Shown here one piece after another: positions 48,181 to 57,600 of a DNA stretch of 64,000 bases. Each line of letters opens with the position of its first letter. Within the stretch, counting starts at the first letter, position 1. The stretch lies in the NCBI GenBank assembly GCA_022794265.1, contig JAAWEK010000013.1:93757-157756 (forward strand), in the 5' to 3' direction. The stretch is from Lachnospiraceae bacterium. GTDB lineage: Bacteria; Bacillota; Clostridia; Lachnospirales; Lachnospiraceae. Both the position numbers and the translations under genes were made by a program. Below the pieces are notes generated by a model that was not told the DNA's origin, did no database searches, and worked only from the letters and a program-made list of their open reading frames with translations.

Positions 48181-51042
48181 ATGATGGAATTTCTATCAAA
48201 AAAGCGTAAATGGTTACGCATGACTGCAATACTTTTGGTTGCAGTATTATTTATTCCGATGTACAGACATGCTTCGGAAACCTATGCCGGAGCTGAAAAG
48301 GCAGCGGAGAAGGTGGATTATAATCTGGCGGATAACGTTCAGAACGGCGTAATCCTGCATTGTTGGAACTGGTCTTACAATAATATTAAAGATCATATGC
48401 AGGAAATCGCTCAGGCGGGTTATAGTGCGATTCAGACATCGCCAGTGCAGCAGCCGAAGGATTATACCTACGCCGGAAATGTGGACACGAATGTGGGAAC
48501 ACCTAATGGATGTGGGGCGAATGACGGACAGTGGTGGAAGCTGTATCAGCCGGTTACGTTTTCAATTTGTGATAACGGACAGACCTGGCTTGGAACCAAA
48601 GAAGAATTTACTCAGATGTGTGCAGAAGCAGAGAAATATGGAGTTAAGGTTATCGTTGATATTGTAGCAAATCATATGGGTAATAAAACCGGATGGAAGA
48701 ATTCCATGAGCGATATTACGGATCAGGTAGGAACCTATTGGAATCCGGAAATGCTTACGGACCCGTCTTACTGGCATATCAATGATTTACAGTGCTGGAT
48801 GAGCGACGGAAGGAATCATCTTACCCAGGGTACCATTGGTATGCCCGATTTAAATACCTCGGATGCCAGAGTTCAGCAGATGGTATTAAATCTTCTGAAG
48901 GAATGTGTAGACTGTGGTGCAGACGGATTTCGTTTCGATGCGGCAAAACATATTGAAACACCGGATGATTCGGCAGACCTTTCCAGTGATTTCTGGCCAA
49001 ATGTAATTAACGGTATTCGTGCATATGCAGACCATGATTTATTTATATATGGAGAAATACTGAATACAGTCGGAGATAATTTTGATATATCCAGTTATAC
49101 AAAATATATGTCTGTAACAGACAATGCTACAGGCGACAATAAAAGAAATGATGTACGTTACGGAAATGCCAGCAGTGCGGCAAATGGAAACTATGCTTAT
49201 CAGGCAGATAAGGTAGTGGTATGGAATGAATCCCATGATACTTATGTGGGCGGAGGTTCTTCCTATCTGGCAGATGACGATATGGTGAAGCAGACATGGG
49301 CAATTGTAGGCTGCAGAAAAGATGCAGCGGCATTATTCCTGGCACGCTCCTATTATTCCGATCAGTTACTGGATGAAAACGGTAATAAAAAAGATACATC
49401 CAATCTGGTTCAGACAGAAATGGGCGCTGTGGGAACTATGACCTGGTGTGACCCGTCCGTATCGGCAGTGAATAATTTTCATAATGCATTTATTGGACAA
49501 AGCGAAAGTTTATCCAGCAACGGTTCCACGGTTTATATCGAACGCGGTACGACAGGTGTTGTTATTGTGAAACTGGACGGACCGGGAGAAGTCAGCCTTC
49601 AAGCGCGCAGTATGCGGGACGGCACATATACGGACCGTGTGACAGGTAATACGTTCACCGTATCTGGCGGCGTTATCAGGGGAAAAGTAGAGAGTGAGGA
49701 TGGTATTGCCGTTGTATATAATACCAGTGCGGTTCCTTCAAATACAGTATCTGTAAAGGGTGGTACCATTACCGAAGATACGGTACAGGTTACACTGGGA
49801 TTGGCAAATGCTACTTCAGGAACATATCAGATTGACAATGGAAAAGTACATAGTTATACGGGAAGTACAACCATTACCATCGGTAAAGACGTTGCATATG
49901 GAAATTCCATAAAGTTAACATTAACGGCAACCAACGGTTCTGTAACTTATATTTCTAAACATGTTTATAATAAAAATAAGTTTGAAATTAAAGAAGAGGA
50001 AAGCACTTCCGAAAACGAATCTTTTGAAAGTCCTGAAGGAACATATAAAATATATATGAAAAATACTGCAGGATGGAAAGATGTACATTGCTATGCATGG
50101 GTAGATGACACTACTAATAATAAGTCATGGCCGGGTGTAAAGATGACATATATCGGAAACAATACATATTGTTATGCTTCTGATGTTAATTATTTAAATG
50201 TTATTTTCTCTAACAATGGCGGCAGCCAGACTGCAGACCTGAACCTGCCGGGTAATCATTATTTATATGATAACGGATCCGGTCAGTGGGAGAAATATCA
50301 GGCGGAGGAAGAGACAACCAAACCACAGGAACCGGAAACAAGTTCAGAAGAAGAGACAACAACCGAACCGCAGGAACCGGAAACAAGTTCGGAAGAAGAG
50401 ACGACCAGGCCGACACCAACCGAACCGGATACGGAAGAAGAAACAACTACTGAAAACGAACATAAGGGAATGTTACCGGTTTATGTACGCAATGATGCGG
50501 GATGGTCGGATATGTATTGTTATTCATGGCTGGATGACAATACCAATGCAGCGCCTTGGCCTGGAGTAAAAATGGAATATGAAGGCGGTAATGTCTGGAA
50601 GTACTGGGTGAATAAAGATTATAAAAATATTATTTTTAACAATGGAACAGGAACACAGACTTCAGATTTGAGTGTTCCGGGTTATGGATATATTTATAAC
50701 AATGCCAATGGAAACTGGTCAAAATATTCAGAAGAACCTACCAGCGGTGAGAAAGAACCGGAAGAAGAAACAACGTCATCATATGTAAAAGTATATTTGA
50801 AAAATAGCGCAAACTGGTCCACCGTTAACTGCTATATGTGGAACGGAAACGGAGATATTCAGTCATGGCCGGGTGTGAAGATGACATATGAAGGCAATAA
50901 TATATGGTCATATGTTGTACCGGATGGATATGATAATATCATATTTAATAATGGAGCCGGAGCACAAACAGGAGATATGACATTTAGAGGAAACGGAAGT
51001 CTCTATGACAATGGAAATGGACAATGGTCTTCTTATCGTTAA
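48181..51042 (+). CDS. Secreted alpha-amylase, GH13 with three CBM26-like modules
   Basis: A 953-residue extracellular starch hydrolase. Order: signal peptide (about 8-38); GH13 catalytic barrel with nucleophile D253 (DGFRFDAAKH), acid/base E292 (YGEIL) and D353 (NESHDTY); domain C; a surface domain; then three CBM26-like starch-binding modules (about nt 50038-50298, 50470-50730, 50780-51039), each with a W-PGVKM-Y motif. Acidic Thr/Glu/Pro linkers separate the modules. No sorting signal is seen, so it is probably released. ATG 48181 (GGAGG 6 nt upstream) is chosen over ATG 48142. It resembles amylases of Roseburia and Eubacterium rectale relatives. Confidence 0.93.
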   Translation: MMEFLSKKRKWLRMTAILLVAVLFIPMYRHASETYAGAEKAAEKVDYNLADNVQNGVILHCWNWSYNNIKDHMQEIAQAGYSAIQTSPVQQPKDYTYAGNVDTNVGTPNGCGANDGQWWKLYQPVTFSICDNGQTWLGTKEEFTQMCAEAEKYGVKVIVDIVANHMGNKTGWKNSMSDITDQVGTYWNPEMLTDPSYWHINDLQCWMSDGRNHLTQGTIGMPDLNTSDARVQQMVLNLLKECVDCGADGFRFDAAKHIETPDDSADLSSDFWPNVINGIRAYADHDLFIYGEILNTVGDNFDISSYTKYMSVTDNATGDNKRNDVRYGNASSAANGNYAYQADKVVVWNESHDTYVGGGSSYLADDDMVKQTWAIVGCRKDAAALFLARSYYSDQLLDENGNKKDTSNLVQTEMGAVGTMTWCDPSVSAVNNFHNAFIGQSESLSSNGSTVYIERGTTGVVIVKLDGPGEVSLQARSMRDGTYTDRVTGNTFTVSGGVIRGKVESEDGIAVVYNTSAVPSNTVSVKGGTITEDTVQVTLGLANATSGTYQIDNGKVHSYTGSTTITIGKDVAYGNSIKLTLTATNGSVTYISKHVYNKNKFEIKEEESTSENESFESPEGTYKIYMKNTAGWKDVHCYAWVDDTTNNKSWPGVKMTYIGNNTYCYASDVNYLNVIFSNNGGSQTADLNLPGNHYLYDNGSGQWEKYQAEEETTKPQEPETSSEEETTTEPQEPETSSEEETTRPTPTEPDTEEETTTENEHKGMLPVYVRNDAGWSDMYCYSWLDDNTNAAPWPGVKMEYEGGNVWKYWVNKDYKNIIFNNGTGTQTSDLSVPGYGYIYNNANGNWSKYSEEPTSGEKEPEEETTSSYVKVYLKNSANWSTVNCYMWNGNGDIQSWPGVKMTYEGNNIWSYVVPDGYDNIIFNNGAGAQTGDMTFRGNGSLYDNGNGQWSSYR
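50326..50400 (+). repeat. 45-bp direct repeat in the amylase linker
   Basis: Segments starting CAGGAACCGGAAACAAGTTC occur at 50326 and 50371, period 45 bp, encoding the linker unit PQEPETSSEEET. A further degenerate unit follows. Such repeats change linker length by slippage. Confidence 0.75.
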
Positions 51043-51085
51043 TTATCCCCGAAAGAACGAATATAAAATTACTCCCTTTTCGGAA

Positions 51086-51114
51086 TTGTGTACCTATTTA
51101 AAGTAAGTTATAAT
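51086..51114 (+). promoter_or_regulatory. Promoter of the 36-codon membrane peptide gene
   Basis: TTGTGT (51086-51091), a 17-nt spacer, then TATAAT (51109-51114), about 57 nt upstream of the start codon. Confidence 0.5.
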
Positions 51115-51170
51115 TCCATTGGCAAATGGGATTTTGCTTAGGAGACGAATCAAAACAGGAGAAGAATGTT

Positions 51171-51281
51171 ATGATACATCATTGGCTTGGCTGGATATCT
51201 TTAGCAGTGTGTATTCTGCTTTTGGCTAAGTATATCGGTAGGATATCCAATAGTAAAAAGGTAAATCAGCTACTGACTTAG
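51171..51281 (+). CDS. Small membrane peptide, 36 residues
   Basis: ATG 51171 follows AGGAG with good spacing. The product begins MIHHWLGWISLAVCILLLAK, a single membrane segment, then ends in a basic stretch (YIGRISNSKKVNQLLT). It has its own promoter upstream and a strong terminator 8 nt after the stop, so it is a complete transcription unit. No family is recognised. Type I toxin peptides, small regulators of membrane enzymes and chance ORFs are all possible. Confidence 0.55.
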   Translation: MIHHWLGWISLAVCILLLAKYIGRISNSKKVNQLLT

Positions 51282-51289
51282 ATTTGAGT

Positions 51290-51330
51290 CCTCCAATATC
51301 AGGTGCTTGTCTGATATTGGAGGCCTTTTT
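51290..51330 (+). terminator. Strong rho-independent terminator
   Basis: A perfect 13-bp stem (CCTCCAATATCAG at 51290-51302 with CTGATATTGGAGG at 51311-51323), an 8-nt loop, then CC and five Ts. Confidence 0.93.
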
Positions 51331-51417
51331 GCAGATTGAGTTGAAGTGCTATAATAAAGTTGTAATAGAAGTGGCTAAAAAGATATACTAAAGTCAAACA
51401 GAAAAGAGGTACTTATT

Positions 51418-51720
51418 CTGTCACAGAATTACACGCTCGAATTTAAAAAGAAAATTATCCGTCTGCGTTTGGAAGAAGGACGGACCACTACAACCAAGCT
51501 CAAGATACCGCCAAAGCCTGTCATGTCAGCCGAGGCAGCCGCCTATCCGAAGCTGTTTAAGATTTACAAGAAACTGTAACAGCAGAATGAAATCATATTT
51601 GAGGTGGAAAAGGAATGCAATGTTTGGGAACCTGAGAGTGATAACTTAAAAGGGCTTGCGAGATTTACCAAGAAAGGAGAACTGAAAAGAAGGATAAAGA
51701 AAGCATACTTAAACGGTTAA
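51418..51720 (+). pseudogene. Remnant of an IS3-type transposase orfA
   Basis: The frame from 51418 gives LSQNYTLEFKKKIIRLRLEE, which matches the start of IS3-family OrfA helix-turn-helix proteins. After about 25 residues the similarity is lost and the frame stops at 51577-51579. Downstream fragments (near 51580-51720) still encode short charged stretches (RFTKKGELKRRIKKAY) in changing frames. No OrfB or intact terminal inverted repeats were seen. This is a decayed insertion. Confidence 0.65.
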
Positions 51721-51862
51721 AGAATTCTCTAAAGATAATAACAGAGTACCAACAGCAACGGACGGTCAAGAGCAAAGATAAAATATATCCTGAACAGGTT
51801 TTTATGTTACAATATGAAAAATGCGAGGTATATCAATTAGATTAAAATGGAGATTAAAATAT

Positions 51863-52064
51863 ATGAATATTATTTTTGATATGGATGGGCTCATGTTTGA
51901 CACCGAAAAAGTTTTTATAAAGGCATGGGATTATGCAGGAGACAAAATCGGCATAGGAAAAGCTGGATTTATGGCAGCCAGACGAAGAAATAATGAAGTT
52001 TATAGTTGCCAAATATGATGATTTGGAACAGGTAAAAGTGGCTTTCGAGAATGGAGATTTGTAA
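51863..52064 (+). pseudogene. Truncated HAD-family phosphatase fragment
   Basis: ATG 51863 opens MNIIFDMDGLMFDTEKVFIKAW, the N-terminal nucleophile motif (DMDG) of beta-phosphoglucomutase-like HAD hydrolases, which normally run to about 215 residues. Here the reading frame departs after about 37 residues and stops at 52018. A short open stretch (MKFIVAKYDDLEQVKVAFEN, 51990-52064) in another frame follows. Most of the enzyme is deleted, consistent with the decayed mobile segment around it. Confidence 0.65.
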
Positions 52065-52108
52065 AATGCGCATATTGTTTGAAATATATAAAGAATGGAG
52101 ACTCAAAA

Positions 52109-52969
52109 ATGAGAAATTTAGTTGATTTATTAAGTCTTAGTAAAGAGGATATTTTTGAAATTTTTCATATAGCAGATAAAATCCAAGAAGGGAAATTTCA
52201 GGATTTTCTTAATGGAAAAAGCATTGTGTTATTTTTTTCCAATACAAGCATAAGAACTCGTGTAACATTTGAGAAAGGAATATTTCTGCTTGGAGGGCAA
52301 CCAATATTATTTCCATCAGAAACTCTAGACAAAAAAGAAAAATTGGAAGATGTATGCAGATATTTGAATAATTGGGCAGATGCTTTAATTGTAAGGCATA
52401 GAAATATGGATGTAATTAGGAAGCTTGCACAATACTCTACTGTTCCGATAATCAATGCAATGACAGATATTAACCATCCTTGTGAAATTATTTCGGATAT
52501 GTATTCACTATCTAAAATCAGAGCCGATTTTACAAAGGACAAATACCTTTTCTGTGGTAAATCTGGTAATATTGGTCTTTCCTGGAAGGAGGCGGCGGAT
52601 GTTTTAGAATTTGAATTGTCGCAATGCTGTCCAAAGGGATACGAAATGGAAGGAGTACAGACATTTAGTGATGTCAAAGAAGCTGTTAAAGGAAAAGATA
52701 TTATATGTACAGACTCAATACCGACAGACATACTCGGAGATTTTGAACACTATCAGATTACGAAAGAGATTATGGATATGGCAAATGAAAATGCTATTTT
52801 AAATCCATGTCCGCCATTCTATCGTGGCGAGGAAGTATCCGAAGATGTAATTGATTCTGATTACTTTGTCGGATATCAGTTTAAGAGATATTTGTTAGAG
52901 ATACAACAGGCTATCGTGATTTATTGCCTAATGAACGAGGGGGTGTCACATTGGAAAACGAAATGTTGA
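52109..52969 (+). CDS. Ornithine/aspartate carbamoyltransferase family protein
   Basis: A 286-residue protein. The carbamoyl-phosphate loop is SNTSIRTRVTFE (near residues 40-51), and the second motif is NHPCEIISDMYSL in place of the usual HPxQxxxD. The ornithine-site HCLP motif is replaced by NPCPPF, so ornithine is unlikely to be the substrate. ATG 52109 follows GGAG; an earlier in-frame ATG at 52079 lacks one. At 286 residues it is shorter than OTCase. Decayed genes flank it on both sides, suggesting horizontal arrival, and arginine-pathway neighbours are absent. Confidence 0.78.
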   Translation: MRNLVDLLSLSKEDIFEIFHIADKIQEGKFQDFLNGKSIVLFFSNTSIRTRVTFEKGIFLLGGQPILFPSETLDKKEKLEDVCRYLNNWADALIVRHRNMDVIRKLAQYSTVPIINAMTDINHPCEIISDMYSLSKIRADFTKDKYLFCGKSGNIGLSWKEAADVLEFELSQCCPKGYEMEGVQTFSDVKEAVKGKDIICTDSIPTDILGDFEHYQITKEIMDMANENAILNPCPPFYRGEEVSEDVIDSDYFVGYQFKRYLLEIQQAIVIYCLMNEGVSHWKTKC

Positions 52970-53298
52970 CGGAACGGAGATACAGGTCTTACAGATTGAA
53001 GAAGATGACTATATCTTTTCAATGGATGCAATCAAGATTAATCTTATTCCGCCGGAACTTACGTTGCAACAGACGGGAATATACGAATATAAATGAATTG
53101 ATATGCTTGTCAAATATGGAAAATATCATTGCAGTGCTGATTGAAGATGGGCTGAGCCAGAAAGAACGCTTAATAAAACTTAATAAAATTCATAGTTCAA
53201 GGCTGTCCTCTGCATCAATCCACGTTTGCAAGTTGCCGCCAAATGCCAATCGTGCATATGCAAGCGGTTCATCTATTGCCAAAGTATCTTTTCGCTGA
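52931..53298 (+). pseudogene. Frameshifted remnant of mobile-element gene(s)
   Basis: Two protein-like stretches lie in different frames. One, ending at 53096 with DDYIFSMDAIKINLIPPELT and a tga stop, reads like the C-terminus of an intact protein. The other, about 53110-53298, reads MENIIAVLIEDGLSQKERLI and has no good start. The single open frame across the region (52924-53298) mixes them and is unlikely to be translated. I cannot name the parent genes. Confidence 0.4.
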
Positions 53299-53409
53299 TT
53301 TATTTTGTGTTATAATTTGTTATATGTTTTTCTTTCCCTTGTTTTGCCTTTATAAGAGTTCGTAATAAACTGTGGTTTTTAGTTTTTCAAATACTATTTT
53401 TTATACAAC
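53299..53409 (+). other. AT-rich intergenic region upstream of bioB
   Basis: Nothing is supported here. The bioB regulatory region starts at 53410. Confidence 0.5.
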
Positions 53410-53463
53410 ATGTCAACTCTTTTGTGTTGATTGGTTGACATATAAAGGCGGACATTTTATACT
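53410..53463 (+). promoter_or_regulatory. bioB promoter with BirA-type operator
   Basis: ATGTCAACT (53410-53418), 14 nt, then GGTTGACAT (53433-53441) is an inverted repeat with the layout of the BirA operator, wTGTwAACC-N14/15-GGTTwACAw, with changes at the inner w and at one outer base. Its right half contains the -35 TTGACA (53435-53440), which is 17 nt from TATACT (53458-53463). Biotinylated BirA bound here would block the promoter. Confidence 0.65.
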
Positions 53464-53550
53464 ATACAAGACAATCGGAGAAAATTTACCGAATATGATA
53501 GTGATATATTGATACAAAAAACTACAATATGATAATAGAAGGAAAATGAC

Positions 53551-54528
53551 ATGGATAAGGAAATGAAAACAACAGATTATGTTACGGAATTAAAAAATAA
53601 GGTTTTAGAAGGTTATCTGATTAATAAATCAGAGGCATTAAAACTGGTAAATGCAGATTTAGAAAAGTTGTGCAGGGCGGCTGACGACATCAGAAAATAT
53701 TTCTGCGGGAATTCTTTTGATTTATGTACGATTATTAATGCCAAAAGCGGAAAGTGTTCGGAAAACTGTAAATATTGTGCCCAGTCTGCGTTTTATCATA
53801 CCATGGCGGAAGAATATCCCCTGCTGGATAAAGAGGAAATTATCAGACAGGGAAAGTACAACAGTGAACGGGGCGTTATGCGGTATTCCCTTGTGACATC
53901 GGGAAGATGTTTGAATAAAACAGAAATCGAACAGATGTGTGTGAATATATCCGATTTAAAAAAAGAAGCGGATATCGAGGTATGTGCCTCCTTTGGATTG
54001 CTGGATGAAGAGTCTTTTGAACAAATCAAAAAAGCCGGAGTGACCAGAGTACATAATAATCTTGAAACATCCCGAAGAAATTTTCCGAATGTTTGTACCA
54101 CGCACAGTTATGATGATAAAATCTCTGCTATAAAGGCAGCAAAAAGGGCAGGACTCACGGTTTGCAGCGGAGGTATTATGGGACTGGGTGAATCGATGGA
54201 GGACAGGATAGATATGGTTCTGGATATTCGTGACCTGGGAATCCGTTCCATACCTGTGAATATGCTGAACCCGATTCCGGGAACTCCTTATGAAGATAAC
54301 CAAAGGCTTACCGTATCCGATATGAGAAGGATTGTGGCAATTTTCCGATTTGTTGTACCGGACGGATTTATCCGGCTGGCCGGCGGCAGAGGGCTGATGG
54401 AGGATAAGGGCAGGCTGTGTTTTAAGAGCGGAGCCAATGCGGCAATATCCGGTGATATGCTTACTACGGCAGGAATAACCATTGAAAATGATATGAAAAT
54501 GTTGAAAGAACTGGGGTTTGAATTATAA
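53551..54528 (+). CDS. bioB: Biotin synthase
   Basis: Radical SAM enzyme that inserts sulfur into dethiobiotin. The [4Fe-4S] cysteines are C69, C73 and C76 (SGKCSENCKYCAQS). Family blocks include LVTSGR, VHNNLETSRRNFPNVCTTHS, CSGGIMGLGESMEDR and IPVNMLNPIPGTP. At 325 residues the length is normal. It stands alone: bioA, bioD, bioF and bioY are not in the window. It may work from imported dethiobiotin or from genes elsewhere. Its upstream BirA-type site suggests repression by biotin. Confidence 0.95.
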   Translation: MDKEMKTTDYVTELKNKVLEGYLINKSEALKLVNADLEKLCRAADDIRKYFCGNSFDLCTIINAKSGKCSENCKYCAQSAFYHTMAEEYPLLDKEEIIRQGKYNSERGVMRYSLVTSGRCLNKTEIEQMCVNISDLKKEADIEVCASFGLLDEESFEQIKKAGVTRVHNNLETSRRNFPNVCTTHSYDDKISAIKAAKRAGLTVCSGGIMGLGESMEDRIDMVLDIRDLGIRSIPVNMLNPIPGTPYEDNQRLTVSDMRRIVAIFRFVVPDGFIRLAGGRGLMEDKGRLCFKSGANAAISGDMLTTAGITIENDMKMLKELGFEL

Positions 54529-54594
54529 GACATTTTAGAACATTTTCAAACACACTTTGGTTAGCGGGAAATGAAAGATAAAATAATACAATTG

Positions 54595-54623
54595 TTGACA
54601 GGAGGAGTAAAATAATTTATACT
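54595..54623 (+). promoter_or_regulatory. Promoter of the VWA/DUF4474 gene
   Basis: TTGACA (54595-54600), a 17-nt spacer, then TATACT (54618-54623), 46 nt before the start codon at 54669. Confidence 0.8.
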
Positions 54624-54668
54624 ATATTTAGTAACATATGAGGTGATAACTAATTGGAGGATAATGGT

Positions 54669-57600
54669 ATGATAGGGATGAAAAAGGGAAAGGGAGATTT
54701 TTTTGTTAATAAAGGTATATATTTTATGGTTAAAAAGGGTATGTTATATATTCTTGTTCTGGCGGTTTTATTGTGCTGTATACCAATGAATTGCTTTTAT
54801 ACAAGTGTGGCGGCTTCGTCAGGTATGGTAACCGTATATTTTGTTGATAATACCCAGGAAGAATGGATTAAAAACGATAATGCGGTTATAGAATTGGTGG
54901 ATAACACAAACGGACATATTCATTATGAAATGATAAAACAGGATACAGTTACCTGGAAAGTAAAGGTGCCGGAAAGTGCATATAACATTACCTTTAACCG
55001 GTATGACGAGGAAAAAAGTACACAATGGAATTCATGGAGTGCAGGAGGCAGGTCTGCATATAATGTCTATTATGCAGATGGCAGTGAGTATGGTCATTGG
55101 GACGTTCTTGAAGAAAGGGAAGAGTATTTCCGTGCCGGAGATGTTGTTTATCTTGATATATCGGAGTTTGCCGTGTGGAAACAGGAGAATGCATTTCTGT
55201 ATGTGAATTTTACGGCAGCCACTAAGGCGGAAAATAATGGTAATGATGTCCGACTGCCGGCTTCAGAGATGTCTTTATACCAACCCAAAGAAGTTGACTG
55301 GGAAGTAAAAGAACATATTTATGCATACATAATAACAATGGAAGATGAAGGAGCAACGGCATTAAGGTTTTGGAGAGGAAACAATAATACTTTGTGGAAT
55401 TGTTCTGCTTTGCTGACTTATGAAGATTATAGGAATGGAAAAAACTGTGTGAAAGTCAGAGACTGGAATAATGAGGGTGATTCTACTGTGAGCCAGTATA
55501 CAATAGATTATGAAAAAGATAGCGACGGAGACGGCTTATCCGATTATCATGAAATTATTTTTGGATTCGATGAAAAAAGCATTGACAGTGATAATGATGG
55601 CCTCACCGATGCTCAGGAAATTTATCTTACAAAAAGTAATCCGATGAAATATGATTCTCTGGTTGACGGAAGGTCCGATGGGGAAGCGGATAATGATAAT
55701 GACGGACTGACCAATCAGGAAGAAATAAAACTTGGAACAGATCCCTGGAATGCCGATAGTGATGAAGATGGTCTGACAGATGGATATGAGGTTTTTGTTT
55801 CAGGTTCCAGTCCTGTTAATGATGATACGGACGGAGATACATTAACGGATGGTGATGAAATAGCATTAGGATTTAGTCCGTTGTTGCCGGATACGGACGA
55901 GAATGGGATTCTGGATTGCCATGAGAAGACATATCAAAATTTAAATGTGGACATATCCAATAAGGAGAAAGCAGAAGTATCCCATATAGGTGTTTCCTTT
56001 GAGGGAACAGGATATATAAATAGCACCACATCTATTGAAGATTTATACGGAAAAGATATGTTTGTATCGGAAACCGCAGGGCTGGTAGGAGTTCCGGTTG
56101 AAATAACAAGTACATCAGAGTTTGATACGGCATATATCAGCTTTTATCTGGCTGAAAGCGATATTGCATTATCAAATTTGCTGATTGTATGGTATGATGA
56201 AGAGAATGATAGATATGTGGAACAGGAAACTGTTGTTGATGAAATAAACAGAACCGTTTCGGCAGAGGTCAGTCATTTTAGCAAATATATGATTGTAGAT
56301 AAAACGGAATGGTTTGAAGCATGGAGAACGGAAATTGATTACTCTGGTACTTCAAAAAATATATATGATACCATAATAGCCATTGACTGTTCCGGTAGTA
56401 TGAGCAGAAATGATCCGAACTTTGAATATATTGTAAAGAATACCCTATATCCGGGTTCCGCTTATTCCAAGGTAACATGCTATAGAAAACTGGCAGCAGA
56501 AAACTTTGTAGAAGCCCAGAGGGGGAATGACAGAACCGGAATTGTTTTATTTGACGCAACAGCCGGTGTGGCCTGTGAATTAACGAATTCCGTATCGGAT
56601 TTAAAATCGGCTATTGAAAAAATATATTCCACTGGAGGAACCGGTTTTAATCAGGCGGTCTCCGTGTCTCTTGATTTGTTGGATGCTGCAGGACGTGATT
56701 CAGAAAAGATGATATTACTGGTAAGTGACGGACAGTCTTCCATCGATGCTTCCATAATAGAGGCGGCCAAAGCCAGAGGAGTAGTGATTAATACTGTATA
56801 TATTGGCAGTTCATCTGACAATGTATTACTGCGTAATATTGCAACGCAGACCGGAGGAGAATATTTTAAGGCAGTTACGGCAGAGCAGTTGGTTGATATA
56901 TATAATGATATAATTATTAATCAGAAGATTGACAGCCGTGACAGTGATCAGGACGGAATCCCGGATATATTTGAAATATCGGGAATGCGATTGTCTAATG
57001 GTACAATTATTTATACAGACCCGCTCAACCCGGATACCGATAATGATGGGTTACCGGATGGGGAAGAGATGAATGTGGTGCCGGCCTTTTGGCTGAATAC
57101 GGTATTTGACCAGTTTAATATACCTGTAAAAGTTAAGGCTTATATTTTTGAAATGAAGAGTAATCCGAATCAGAAAGATTCGGACGGAGACGGTTTATTG
57201 GATGGCCAGCCGGTTATGAGGGGAACGGAAAAGATTGCACCGAAGGATCCGGAACCCATGATTGTGAACGGGCCGGAAGGATTGTGGAAAGAACAAATCA
57301 GACAGGTGCGGTCAGAGAGCAGAGTGGCACATTATCTGGATTCCTGGTATGACTTTGACCCGGAAATCAGTTGGAATATTTTTGACTGGAACTGGAGCGA
57401 GATATTTACGGGAATAGGTTCGAGAGCGTTAATGTTTCGGATGGATGAAAAGGGGATTGCCGTTCATTCACAGTTTAATACATGGCAGTCAATGGGAGGG
57501 TATAATGATTTGTATGATTTAATATTTCATATTGGTACTGCTGGAAATATGAGAAAGGAAAATTTTAAATTTAATTGTAATGGTGAAGACTATGTGATTT

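Noticed and set aside
50326-50400. Short repeats considered as a CRISPR-like array
   Set aside because: Only two to three adjoining coding repeats without spacers, inside the amylase frame.
52924-53298. 124-residue open frame after the carbamoyltransferase
   Set aside because: It overlaps the preceding gene by 46 nt, joins two unrelated protein-like stretches and has no start site; treated as a frameshifted remnant.
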